A stretch of 19,188 bases of DNA, from NCBI GenBank assembly GCA_002422985.1, contig DITZ01000060.1, positions 1 to 19,188 of the forward strand, in the 5' to 3' direction. Of the stretch, positions 1-7,328 are shown piece after piece. The stretch's first letter is position 1. Every line of letters begins with the position of its first letter. The stretch is from Sphingomonadales bacterium UBA6171. GTDB lineage: Bacteria; Pseudomonadota; Alphaproteobacteria; Sphingomonadales; Sphingomonadaceae. The translations under genes and the position numbers were made by a program. The notes beneath the pieces were generated by a model, which was given only the letters and a program-made list of their open reading frames with translations, was not told the DNA's origin and ran no database searches.

Positions 1-127
1 CGCCGATCATCGCATAGGGAAAGCCTGACGACATGCCGAGAAAGAATGCGGCGACCGATTCCTTTTCAAGATATGGCTGCACTGATTGCCACAGGCCGCG
101 TTGTCGGGTCGGGTTTCCTGCGTTCAT
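1..127 (-). CDS. AmpG-type MFS permease, N-terminal fragment
   Basis: Partial gene cut by the left edge; the first 42 residues are visible on the minus strand from an ATG at 127. The peptide has a short hydrophilic head, then SVQPYLEKESVAAFFLGMSS and GFPYAMIG. The run 'FFLGMSSGFPYAMIG' resembles the first membrane helix of AmpG-family transporters (typically LGFSSGLPLAL), which import muropeptides (anhydromuropeptides) from the periplasm for cell-wall recycling. A TAGGAG sequence lies about a dozen bases upstream of the ATG. The gene diverges from the pseudouridine synthase gene across a 127-base gap. The family call rests on one helix, so another MFS subfamily is possible. Confidence 0.6.
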   Translation of the reverse strand, partial: MNAGNPTRQRGLWQSVQPYLEKESVAAFFLGMSSGFPYAMIG

Positions 128-254
128 CGACGCGCATGCTCCTAAGAATTGCTGGCCGATAGACTAACGCCCAAATCGCGCTGTGCCAGAGGTGATGACT
201 TAGACTTGTTGACCTAGGGGTGACGGATTGCGCAATCTCGCGTAAGGGGCGCAC

Positions 255-1148
255 ATGACTTTTCCCCCGAGAAACGGCGGCGACCGCCCCAAGCGGTTTA
301 GCCCCCGTACCACTACCCCTGAAAAAAAGCCGTTCTCCATGCGCAGCGGTGCGCCGCGCACGTCGCAGCCCGTGGTTGCCGCCAAGCGCGCGCTGGCCGA
401 AGACGGCACCGAGCGTGAGGGCGACCGCATCGCCAAGCTGCTGGCCCGCGCCGGCGTCGGCTCGCGGCGCGACATCGAACGCATGATCGCCGAAGGCCGC
501 ATCGCCATCCAAGGCGTGCCGCTGGAAACCCCGGCCACCATCGTTGAAAGCCTGAAGGGCATCACGGTGGACGACCGCCCCGTGGCCGAGGTGGAGGCCA
601 CGCGCCTGTTCCTGTTCCACAAGCCCGCCGGTTTCCTCACCGCCGCGCGCGATCCCGGCGGCCGGCCCACCATCTTCGACATTCTCCCCCCCGGCCTCCC
701 CCGGCTGATGCCGGTCGGCCGGCTGGACATGAACACCGAAGGGCTGCTGCTCCTCACCAATGATGGCGGCCTGAAACGCGCGCTGGAATTGCCCGCGTCC
801 GGTGTCCCCCGCCAATATCGTGTCCGCGCCATGGGCGATGTGCGGCAGGCCGATCTCGAAGCGCTCGCCATGGGCGTCACGATCGAGGGCATCCGCTACG
901 GCTCCATCGACGCCTCCGTCGATCGGCGCGCGCGCGCGGACGGGGCCAATATCTGGCTCACCATGCGGCTGGCAGAGGGCAAGAACCGCGAAGTGCGGCG
1001 CGTCTGCGACGCCATGGGCCTCAAGGTCTCCCGCCTCATCCGCACCGCATATGGCCCGTTCCAGCTGGGCGACCTGCCCGCGCGCAGCGTCGAGGAAGCG
1101 TCCGATGGCGCGGTGTCAGAGCTGAAGCGCAGCCTCGGCGTCGGTTGA
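255..1148 (+). CDS. rluB: 23S rRNA pseudouridine synthase, RsuA/RluB family
   Basis: 297 aa. Converts a specific uridine of ribosomal RNA to pseudouridine. Residues 1-55 are a basic, low-complexity extension typical of alphaproteobacterial members. Residues about 57-104 form an S4 RNA-binding domain (IAKLLARAGVGSRRDIERMI). The catalytic domain follows, with the family signature GRLDMNTEGLLLLTND at 155-170; Asp158 is the expected catalytic aspartate. The ATG at 255 is preceded by AAGGGG six bases upstream. The stop shares one base with the rsmD start (TGATG), so the two rRNA-modification genes are probably co-transcribed and translationally coupled. The choice of RluB over RluE/RluF/RsuA rests on overall layout and is less certain than the family. 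Confidence 0.92.
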   Translation: MTFPPRNGGDRPKRFSPRTTTPEKKPFSMRSGAPRTSQPVVAAKRALAEDGTEREGDRIAKLLARAGVGSRRDIERMIAEGRIAIQGVPLETPATIVESLKGITVDDRPVAEVEATRLFLFHKPAGFLTAARDPGGRPTIFDILPPGLPRLMPVGRLDMNTEGLLLLTNDGGLKRALELPASGVPRQYRVRAMGDVRQADLEALAMGVTIEGIRYGSIDASVDRRARADGANIWLTMRLAEGKNREVRRVCDAMGLKVSRLIRTAYGPFQLGDLPARSVEEASDGAVSELKRSLGVG

Positions 1149-1693
1149 TGCGCATCATCGCCGGCCAATGGCGCCGCCGCCTGCTCGCCACGGCCGCCGG
1201 GGCCGATACCCGCCCCACCGCAGACCGGGCACGCGAAACCCTCTTCTCGATGCTCACCAGCCGGCTGGGCAGCTTTGAAGGGCTGAACGTGCTCGACCTG
1301 TTCGCCGGCTCCGGCGCGCTGGCGCTGGAGGCCCTGTCGCGCGGCGCCACGCAAGCCTTTCTGGCCGAACGGGATTCCGCCGCCCGCCGCGCGATCGAGG
1401 CGAATATCCGCACGCTGGCCGCCAATGCCCGGCTGGTGGCGGCCGACGCCACCGCGCTGCCCGCGGCCGGGCCGGGTGCCGCCTGCCATCTCCTGTTTCT
1501 CGATCCGCCCTATGGCAGCGGCCAATGGGCGGCGGCGCTCGCCGGCGCAATGCAACGCGGCTGGGTCGCGCCCGCAGCCATCGCCGCCATCGAAACCGCG
1601 CATGACGAAAATCCGGTCGCGGTCGGCTGGGAGTTGATGGCCAAGCGCGATGTCGGCAAGGCCCGTCTCACTTTGCTGCGCCACCCTTCCTAA
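1148..1693 (+). CDS. rsmD: 16S rRNA (guanine(966)-N2)-methyltransferase RsmD
   Basis: 181 aa, the usual family size. SAM-dependent methyltransferase that methylates G966 of 16S rRNA in the assembled small-subunit head. It opens with MRIIAGQWRRR, the standard RsmD start, and TRPTADRARETLFSML follows at 21-36. The SAM-binding loop is DLFAGSGALALEALSRGA (50-67) and the catalytic DPPY motif is at 119-122. I chose the ATG at 1148 over the TTG three bases earlier because ATGCGCATCATC gives the canonical MRII start. It overlaps the stop of the upstream pseudouridine synthase by one base, consistent with an rRNA-modification operon. Confidence 0.95.
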   Translation: MRIIAGQWRRRLLATAAGADTRPTADRARETLFSMLTSRLGSFEGLNVLDLFAGSGALALEALSRGATQAFLAERDSAARRAIEANIRTLAANARLVAADATALPAAGPGAACHLLFLDPPYGSGQWAAALAGAMQRGWVAPAAIAAIETAHDENPVAVGWELMAKRDVGKARLTLLRHPS

Positions 1694-1703
1694 AGCAGCC
1701 GAA

Positions 1704-1718
1704 GTTCGCTATCTGTTC
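1704..1718 (+). promoter_or_regulatory. LexA (SOS) box upstream of uvrD
   Basis: GTTCGCTATCTGTTC is an exact match to GTTC-N7-GTTC, the direct-repeat LexA operator of Alphaproteobacteria. It sits alone in the 28-base gap between the rsmD stop and the uvrD ATG at 1722. A TATCTG at 1710-1715 inside it could serve as a -10 element; transcription would then start at or next to the ATG, which would explain why no Shine-Dalgarno sequence is visible. The box is read directly; LexA binding is inferred from position and from the SOS control known for uvrD in other bacteria. Confidence 0.8.
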
Positions 1719-1721
1719 CCA

Positions 1722-4010
1722 ATGGCCACCCTGCCCTCCAACAACACGCCCCCGCCGGACGCGCCCTGGCTTTCCGGGCTGAATCCGCCGCAATTGCAGG
1801 CTGCCACCAGGCTCGAAGGCCCGGTCCTTGTGCTGGCCGGGGCCGGCACCGGCAAAACCAAGGCTCTGACCGCGCGGCTGGCGCAGATCCTTGCCACCCG
1901 CAGCGCCTGGCCATCGGAAATCCTCGCCGTCACCTTCACCAACAAGGCGGCGGCGGAAATGCGCAACCGGCTGGCCGCGCTGATCGGCCCATCGGCAGAG
2001 GGCCTGCCCTTCCTCGGCACCTTCCATGCGATCGCGGCGCGCATCCTGCGCCGCCATGCCGAGCTGATCGGGCTGAAATCCAACTTCACCATATTAGACA
2101 GCGACGATCAGCTCCGCCTGCTGAAACGCATGATTATCGACGCCGGGCTGGAGGAAAAGCGCTGGCCGGCCCGCCTGCTGGCCGGCCTTATCGACAAATG
2201 GAAAAACCGGGGCCTGCGCCCCGATGCCATCCCGCCCGCTGAAAGCATGGCCTTTGCAGACGGCAGGGGTGCTGTGCTCTACGCCGCCTATCAGGCATCG
2301 CTGCAAAGCCTCAACGCCGCCGATTTCGGCGATCTCTTGTTGCACCTCATCACCATTTTCGAAGCCCATCCCGACATATTGGCGCAATGGCAAAAACGCT
2401 TCCGCCATGTGCTGGTGGATGAATATCAGGATAGCAACGCCGCCCAATATCGCTGGCTCACCATGCTGTCCGCCAAAAAATCCGGCGGCCATGGCAATAT
2501 CTGCTGCGTGGGAGACGATGATCAATCCATCTATAGCTGGCGCGGGGCCGATGTCGGCAATATCCTGCAATTTGAAAAGGATTTCCCTGGCGCTACTGTC
2601 ATCCGGCTGGAACAGAATTACCGTTCAACCCCGCATATATTGGCCGCTGCATCGGGCGTTATCGCCCATAACAGCGGCCGTCTTGGCAAAAGCTTGTGGA
2701 CACAGGCCAATAGCGGCGAAAAAGTCCGGGTCGTCGGCATATGGGACGGACCGGAAGAAGCCCGTTACATCGGCGAGCAAATAGAGCGGCTGCTGAACGA
2801 AGGTGCAGCCGCCAGCGATATCGCCATATTGGTCCGCGCATCGTTCCAGACACGGGAGTTCGAGGACCGTTTCATCTCGATCGGCCTCCCCTACCGCATC
2901 ATCGGCGGCTTCCGTTTCTATGAACGCGCCGAAATCCGCGACGCGCTCGCCTATCTCCGCATCGTCAGCCAGCCCGACGACGCGCTCGCCTTTGAACGCA
3001 TCGCCAACACCCCCAAGCGCGGGCTGGGCGACAAGAGCATGGCCAAGGTGCAGGCCGCGGCCCGGCGCATGGGCGCCACCCTGCCCGCTGCCGCGCAACT
3101 GCTTGTGGAAACAGATGAATTGCCACCCGCCGCGCGCCGCGCACTGGCCGCATTGCTGGCCGACATCCGGCGCTGGCGGGATCAGAAGGACAGGCTTGGC
3201 CAGGCGGCGCTGGCGCAGGCGATTCTGGAGGAATCCGGCTATATCGCCATGCTGGAAGCCGACCGCTCCGCCGAAGCGGCCGGGCGGCTGGACAATCTGG
3301 CCGAACTGGTCCGCGCGATGGAGGGGTTCGCCGATCTGGAAAGCTTCCTGGAGCATGTGGCGCTGGTGATGGACAATGACCGGTCCGACAATGAGGCCAA
3401 GGTTGTGCTGATGACGCTGCATGGCGCCAAGGGGCTGGAGTTTGGCCATGTTTTCCTGCCCGGCTGGGAAGAAGGGCTGTTCCCCAGCCAGCGGGCGCTG
3501 GACGAGGGCGGGGCCGCCGCGCTGGAGGAGGAGCGGCGGCTGGCCTATGTCGGCATCACCCGCGCACGGCTGAAGGCGACCATCCTGCACGCCGCCAACC
3601 GGCGGGTCTATGGCCAGTGGACCAGCGCCATGCCCTCGCGGTTTCTGAGCGAGCTGCCCGATGATGCGGTTACGGTGGAGACGACCATGTCGGGCGGGGC
3701 CAGCCTGTGGCGGGCGGCGATGGGGCAAAGCGATCCCTTTGCGCATCTGGAACGTGGCAGCGGGCGCGGCCCCGGCTGGGCGCGGGCCAATGCGCGCGGC
3801 GGCGGGACGGGTCCGAAAATGATTGAGGCGCGGGCGCAATCGGTGACGGTTGGCGGCACGGCGCGGACGGATATCAGCGTGGGTATGCGCGTGTTTCACG
3901 ACAAGTTCGGCATGGGAACGGTGAAGGGACGGGACGCCAACAAGCTGGAGATTGCGTTCGACCATGCGGGGACGAAGATGGTGCTGGACAGTTTCGTCGC
4001 ACCGCGCTGA
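1722..4010 (+). CDS. uvrD: ATP-dependent DNA helicase UvrD/PcrA (SF1A)
   Basis: 762 aa. 3'-to-5' DNA helicase for nucleotide excision and mismatch repair, also able to displace RecA and to contact RNA polymerase. All SF1 motifs are present: Walker A GAGTGKT (40-46), motif II DEYQDSN (233-239), motif III GDDDQSIYSWRGA (264-276), motif IV LEQNYRST (about 296-303), motif V TLHGAKGLEF (565-574) and motif VI YVGITRAR (609-616). After a Gly-rich linker (about 675-700) the protein ends in GMRVFHDKFGMGTV (721-734), the Tudor-like RNA-polymerase-binding domain of PcrA/UvrD. The frame is open further upstream into rsmD, but MATLPSNN at 1722 is preferred because it follows the SOS box. Codon third positions change from C-rich to G-rich near 3.18 kb, within this gene. 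Confidence 0.95.
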   Translation: MATLPSNNTPPPDAPWLSGLNPPQLQAATRLEGPVLVLAGAGTGKTKALTARLAQILATRSAWPSEILAVTFTNKAAAEMRNRLAALIGPSAEGLPFLGTFHAIAARILRRHAELIGLKSNFTILDSDDQLRLLKRMIIDAGLEEKRWPARLLAGLIDKWKNRGLRPDAIPPAESMAFADGRGAVLYAAYQASLQSLNAADFGDLLLHLITIFEAHPDILAQWQKRFRHVLVDEYQDSNAAQYRWLTMLSAKKSGGHGNICCVGDDDQSIYSWRGADVGNILQFEKDFPGATVIRLEQNYRSTPHILAAASGVIAHNSGRLGKSLWTQANSGEKVRVVGIWDGPEEARYIGEQIERLLNEGAAASDIAILVRASFQTREFEDRFISIGLPYRIIGGFRFYERAEIRDALAYLRIVSQPDDALAFERIANTPKRGLGDKSMAKVQAAARRMGATLPAAAQLLVETDELPPAARRALAALLADIRRWRDQKDRLGQAALAQAILEESGYIAMLEADRSAEAAGRLDNLAELVRAMEGFADLESFLEHVALVMDNDRSDNEAKVVLMTLHGAKGLEFGHVFLPGWEEGLFPSQRALDEGGAAALEEERRLAYVGITRARLKATILHAANRRVYGQWTSAMPSRFLSELPDDAVTVETTMSGGASLWRAAMGQSDPFAHLERGSGRGPGWARANARGGGTGPKMIEARAQSVTVGGTARTDISVGMRVFHDKFGMGTVKGRDANKLEIAFDHAGTKMVLDSFVAPR
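3061..3300. other. GC-skew polarity switch (C-rich to G-rich plus strand)
   Basis: Hand counts on the plus strand: 2221-2460 has 79 C and 59 G; 2941-3180 has 95 C and 76 G; 3181-3480 has 77 C and 113 G. G excess continues to the right whatever the gene direction: 8041-8220, inside the minus-strand aldehyde dehydrogenase, has 47 C and 66 G. The change happens inside one gene read in one direction, so it is not a coding-strand effect. In bacteria a C-rich to G-rich change marks an origin-side replichore boundary. The exact switch point depends on window size. Confidence 0.6.
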
Positions 4011-4026
4011 TGGTCTACATGGAACA
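4011..4026 (+). promoter_or_regulatory. Degenerate parS-like site next to the uvrD stop
   Basis: TGGTCTACATGGAACA matches TGTTCCACGTGGAACA, the perfect parS at 4051-4066, at 13 of 16 positions. It begins on the base after the uvrD stop codon. Its right half is nearly intact (CATGGAACAT against CGTGGAACAT). The two sites are offset by 40 bases. ParB often has several parS sites near the origin, but three mismatches may abolish specific binding, so this may only be a decayed copy. Confidence 0.4.
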
Positions 4027-4046
4027 TGTTGGTTAGATATTGTAGG

Positions 4047-4070
4047 AAAATGTTCCACGTGGAACATTTT
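4047..4070. promoter_or_regulatory. parS: parS chromosome partition site
   Basis: The core TGTTCCACGTGGAACA at 4051-4066 is a perfect 16-bp palindrome and a standard variant of the bacterial parS consensus TGTTTCACGTGAAACA. Symmetry extends four A/T pairs on each side, giving a perfect 24-bp palindrome from 4047 to 4070. It lies in the non-coding gap between uvrD and the MFS gene. ParB nucleates here and spreads, loading SMC and segregating the origin region with ParA. parS sites cluster close to oriC, so this places the window in the origin domain. No parA or parB gene is in view. Confidence 0.9.
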
Positions 4071-4240
4071 TACAGGCCTGCAAGATTTTATATGATCCCC
4101 CCCCTGCCGGGGAGGAACAGGTTGACCCGCCGTCCTGGCGGCGGGGCGCAGCGGATCGACCGGCAGCCCGGCGGGGCCATCGGGCAGGTAAAGCCCGCGC
4201 ATCGAACAGGGGCGAAAATGACAGGGTGGTAACGACGGCG
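4071..4240. other. Gene-free stretch after parS
   Basis: Part of the 297-base gap between uvrD and the MFS exporter. The first 30 bases are relatively AT-rich. An eight-C homopolymer (4097-4104) follows, with a minor CCCC-TGCC-GGGG hairpin at 4101-4112. Open frames of about 60-70 codons exist on both strands but have Arg/Pro-rich products, no ribosome binding site and no family resemblance, so I do not call a gene. Confidence 0.6.
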
Positions 4241-4267
4241 ATGACGGCATAGGGGGTAAAATATAAA
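4241..4267 (+). promoter_or_regulatory. Candidate promoter of the MFS-cysK pair
   Basis: ATGACG (4241-4246; four of six matches to TTGACA), a 15-base spacer and TATAAA (4262-4267; five of six matches to TATAAT). The -10 element stands out from the GC-rich surroundings. Transcription would start near 4274, about 35 bases before the GTG start of the exporter. The spacer is shorter than ideal, so this is a candidate only. Confidence 0.35.
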
Positions 4268-4307
4268 CTGCACTTGTGGGCTTGGCCGGGCACGCTATGC
4301 CGGTGCG

Positions 4308-5594
4308 GTGACCGACAAGCCGCCCTCTCCCTTCGCCTATCCGGCCTATCGCGCCTTTTTCGTTGCCAAGCTTGGCTCCACGCTGGCGCAGATGCTGATG
4401 GTGATCGTGATCGGCTGGCAGGTCTATGATATGGCGCGCGCCACCATGTCGGTGCGGGAATCAGCCTTTCTGCTGGGGATGGTGGGGCTGGCGCAGTTCG
4501 CCCCCGTTTTCCTGCTGAGCCTGGTGGTGGGGGTGGTGGCGGACCGGGTGGACCGGCGGATGATCGCCCGCGCGGCCGTGGCGCTGGAACTGCTGTGTGC
4601 GCTGGCGCTGACTGCACTGGCCTGGAGCGGCGCGCAGCTTTTGTGGCCGCTTTTTGCGGTGGCCGTGCTGCTGGGGGTGGCGCGGGCCTTTGCCTCGCCG
4701 TCGCTGTCGGCGCTGGCGCCCAATCTGGTGCCGCCCGCCATATTGCCGACGGCCATCGCCTGGAACTCCATCGGCTGGCAGATCGGCGCGGTGCTGGGGC
4801 CGGTGGCGGGCGGGCTTTCCTATGACCTGTTTCCGCCACTGCCCTATGGACTGTCAGCCCTGCTGCTGCTGGCGGCGCTGGTTTCGCTGTTTCGCATCCC
4901 GCCGGTGTTGCAGGTGCCGCATTCGGGCGAGAATGTGCTGGAATCGGTGAAGGACGGGCTGAATTTCGTGCGCGGCAACCAGATCGTGTTCGGCGCGATC
5001 TCGCTGGATCTGGCGGCGGTGATTCTGGCGGGCGCGACCGCCATGCTGCCGATCTTTGCGCGCGACATATTGGAGGTGGGACCGGGCGGCCTGGGGCTGC
5101 TGCGGGCGGCCCCGGCCTTTGGCGCCGGCATTGTGGCGCTGTGGCTGACGCAGCGGCCATTGGGGCGGCGCGTGGGCCTGAAAATGTTTGTGAATGTGGG
5201 GATTTTCAGCACCGCGACCATTCTGTTCGGCCTGTCCACCACTTTATGGCTGAGCGTCACGGCGCTGGTGGTGCTGGGGGCCGCTGACATGGTATCCGTC
5301 TATGTGCGCTCCTCGCTCATCCAGCTTCATACGCCGGATGACAAGCGCGGGCGGGTGAGTTCGGTGTCGATGCTGTTTGTGAGTGCGTCCAACGAGCTGG
5401 GCGAGTTTCGCGCAGGGGTGAGCGCGGCGGCCTTTGGGGCGGTGGAGGCGACGGTTATCGGCGGGGTGCTGGCGCTGGGGGTGACGCTGCTGTGGTCGCG
5501 GCTGTTCCCGGCGCTGCGGGATGCCGACCGGCTGGACGTGCCGGAGGCGATGAAGGCGGAATCCATCCGGGCCAAACGACGAGGGAGCATATAA
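4308..5594 (+). CDS. MFS transporter, EntS/MFS_3-like exporter
   Basis: 428 aa, the usual length for a 12-helix major facilitator. The first helix follows a short cytoplasmic head (PSPFAYPAYRAFFVAKLGST) typical of the MFS_3/EntS-like drug or siderophore exporter group. The MFS signature between helices 2 and 3 reads GVVADRVDRRMIARA at about 75-89. Hydrophobic segments continue throughout, and the tail after about residue 400 is charged. Start is GTG at 4308; the only nearby ATG (4297) runs into a stop after four codons. The stop overlaps the cysK start by one base (TAATG), so the two genes are translationally coupled. Coupling to cysteine synthase hints at export of a thiol or amino-acid-related compound, but the substrate cannot be read from sequence. 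Confidence 0.85.
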   Translation: MTDKPPSPFAYPAYRAFFVAKLGSTLAQMLMVIVIGWQVYDMARATMSVRESAFLLGMVGLAQFAPVFLLSLVVGVVADRVDRRMIARAAVALELLCALALTALAWSGAQLLWPLFAVAVLLGVARAFASPSLSALAPNLVPPAILPTAIAWNSIGWQIGAVLGPVAGGLSYDLFPPLPYGLSALLLLAALVSLFRIPPVLQVPHSGENVLESVKDGLNFVRGNQIVFGAISLDLAAVILAGATAMLPIFARDILEVGPGGLGLLRAAPAFGAGIVALWLTQRPLGRRVGLKMFVNVGIFSTATILFGLSTTLWLSVTALVVLGAADMVSVYVRSSLIQLHTPDDKRGRVSSVSMLFVSASNELGEFRAGVSAAAFGAVEATVIGGVLALGVTLLWSRLFPALRDADRLDVPEAMKAESIRAKRRGSI

Positions 5595-6514
5595 TGCTGG
5601 CATCGAATATATTGGAAACCATTGGCAATACACCGCATGTGCGACTGGCGCGGCTGTTTCCGGACGCACAGGTGTGGGTGAAATCGGAGCGCAGCAATCC
5701 GGGTGGCTCCATCAAGGATCGCATTGCGCTGGCGATGATCGAGGATGCGGAAAAATCCGGTGCGTTGCAGCCGGGCGGCACCATCATCGAGCCGACCAGC
5801 GGCAATACCGGCATCGGGCTGGCCATGGTGGCGGCAGTGAAGGGCTATCGGCTGGTGCTGGTGATGCCCGAATCCATGTCGCTGGAACGGCGGCGGCTGA
5901 TGCTGGCCTATGGCGCGAGCTTTGACCTGACGCCGCGCGAAAAGGGCATGAAGGGGGCCATCGAGCGGGCGCAGCAGCTGGTGAGCGAGACGCCGGGCGC
6001 GTGGATGCCGCAGCAGTTCGACAATCCGGCCAATGTGGCAGCGCATGAGCGGACGACGGCGCAGGAGATTTTGCGCGATTTCGCCGATGCGCCGCTGGAC
6101 GCCCTGGTGACGGGTGTGGGCACCGGCGGGCATATCAGCGGGGTGGCGAAGGTGCTGAAAGCCAGATGGCCGGGCGTGAAGATCATCGCGGTGGAGCCGA
6201 CGCTTTCCCCGGTGATTTCCGGCGGGCAGCCGGCACCGCACCCGATTCAGGGCATTGGTGCGGGCTTTATTCCCGGCAATCTGCACACCCAATATCTGGA
6301 CGGGGTGGCGCAGGTGGACCCGGCGGATGCCAAGGAATGGGCGCGGCGATCGGCGCGCGAGGAAGGGATATTGGTGGGGATTTCTTCCGGCGCGACGCTG
6401 GCGGCCATCGCGCAGTCGCTGCCGGATCTGGGTCCGGATGCGCGGGTGCTGGGGTTTAATTATGACACCGGCGAGCGTTATCTGTCGGTGGCGGATTTTT
6501 TGCCCGAAGCCTGA
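5594..6514 (+). CDS. cysK: Cysteine synthase A (O-acetylserine sulfhydrylase)
   Basis: 306 aa, family-typical. PLP enzyme that makes L-cysteine from O-acetylserine and sulfide. It begins ILETIGNTPHVRL, the standard CysK/CysM opening. SNPGGSIKDR at 34-43 carries the PLP-binding Lys41, PTSGNTG at 67-73 is the substrate-binding loop, and GTGGHISG near 175-182 is the phosphate-binding loop. The ATG at 5594 is preceded by GAGGGAG, seven bases upstream, inside the end of the MFS gene. The 3' end overlaps the convergent phosphoesterase gene by 37 bases. A cystathionine beta-synthase-like role is less likely because there is no extra C-terminal domain. Confidence 0.92.
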   Translation: MLASNILETIGNTPHVRLARLFPDAQVWVKSERSNPGGSIKDRIALAMIEDAEKSGALQPGGTIIEPTSGNTGIGLAMVAAVKGYRLVLVMPESMSLERRRLMLAYGASFDLTPREKGMKGAIERAQQLVSETPGAWMPQQFDNPANVAAHERTTAQEILRDFADAPLDALVTGVGTGGHISGVAKVLKARWPGVKIIAVEPTLSPVISGGQPAPHPIQGIGAGFIPGNLHTQYLDGVAQVDPADAKEWARRSAREEGILVGISSGATLAAIAQSLPDLGPDARVLGFNYDTGERYLSVADFLPEA

Positions 6515-7317
6515 AGCGTCAGCAGCGCCATTTCGGGTGGCACGCCAAAGCGCATCGGTGCCCAGCTGGTGCCGACGCCCGACGAGACGAACATCGTCCA
6601 GCCGTTGACCGTGCATCGGCCGCGGCGGCAGGGCGGTGTTCCGACCAGCCAGTCTGCCGGGAAGATGTTCAGCGGCAGGCGAATCTGGCCGCCGTGGGTG
6701 TGGCCGGACAGCATGAGGAGCGGGCGCGGCGGGCGCTGGCCGAGAAAAGTCTCCGGCTCGTGCGCCAGCAGCAGCACCGGGCGGTCTGCGGGAATGTTGG
6801 CCAGCGCTTTGGTCAGGTTGCCGCCGTGCGACGCGGAATGGACAGCGGCGATGGTGAAGGGGCCGATGTCGCGGTTTTCGTTGATGAGGAGGACGGGGCC
6901 GGGCTGGCGGCGCAGGACAATGGGTGTCCAGTGCCAGGGATCATGATTGCCCATGCTGGCATAGACGCCGAGCGGGGCGTGCAGCTTTGCCAGCGGTTCG
7001 AGGGCGGATTCGAGGCGGGATTTCGGCCAGTCCAGCAGCTTGCCGCCGTGATAATCGCCGGTGAGGAGGATGATGTCGGGCTTCAGCGCGTTTGCCTGCG
7101 CCACGATGCGCTCCAGCCGCGCGCGGCGCATATCCGGGTTGCCGCCATGCGTGTCGGTGATGTGGAGCGCGAGGATGCGGGTGCCGGGGGCGAGGTTGGG
7201 GATGTCGAGCGTGGCGGTGACGATGACGGGGGGGCGGGTGGCGTTCCACAGGCCGATGGCCAGGACGCCGAACCCAAGCGCCACGAGGAGGAGCAGCGCC
7301 CGGGTGATGCGTTTCAT
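6478..7317 (-). CDS. Membrane-anchored metallophosphoesterase (YkuE-like)
   Basis: 279 aa. Calcineurin-like phosphoesterase with an N-terminal membrane anchor (residues about 6-24) placing the enzyme outside the cytoplasm. The dimetal motifs appear in order: DTH (55-57), GDYH (87-90), GNHD (123-126), His186 in LLAHEP, and GHTHGGQ (205-211). This is the layout of YkuE-type enzymes, several of which are linked to lipid or undecaprenyl-phosphate metabolism; the substrate here is unknown. No Shine-Dalgarno sequence is visible before the ATG at 7317; the first GC-rich hairpin of the 7329-7446 repeat cluster lies directly upstream. The last 37 bases overlap the convergent cysK gene. Confidence 0.88.
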   Translation of the reverse strand: MKRITRALLLLVALGFGVLAIGLWNATRPPVIVTATLDIPNLAPGTRILALHITDTHGGNPDMRRARLERIVAQANALKPDIILLTGDYHGGKLLDWPKSRLESALEPLAKLHAPLGVYASMGNHDPWHWTPIVLRRQPGPVLLINENRDIGPFTIAAVHSASHGGNLTKALANIPADRPVLLLAHEPETFLGQRPPRPLLMLSGHTHGGQIRLPLNIFPADWLVGTPPCRRGRCTVNGWTMFVSSGVGTSWAPMRFGVPPEMALLTLQASGKKSATDR

Positions 7318-7328
7318 GGGTGGGGCTT

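Noticed and set aside
209..238. Promoter TTGACC plus CAATCT before the pseudouridine synthase gene
   Set aside because: The -35 is good, but the -10 matches poorly and the implied start would fall on the ribosome binding site.
2695..2703. DnaA-box-like TGTGGACAC (two mismatches to TGTGGATAA)
   Set aside because: Isolated, inside uvrD coding sequence. A similar isolated two-mismatch site lies near 17974. No cluster was found, so there is no direct evidence for oriC itself.
3892..3907. parS-like half-site TGTTTCACG inside uvrD
   Set aside because: Only the left half matches (about 11 of 16 overall), and it encodes the conserved VFHDKFG of the UvrD C-terminal domain, which explains the sequence.
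2625..4250. 541-codon open frame antisense to uvrD
   Set aside because: Shadow of a GC-rich gene: no ribosome binding site, His/Pro/Arg-rich product, and uvrD carries all helicase motifs.
4088..4273. 61-codon minus-strand frame in the uvrD-MFS gap
   Set aside because: Pro/Arg/Cys-rich, no ribosome binding site, and it reads through the candidate promoter; no better than the other two minus frames.
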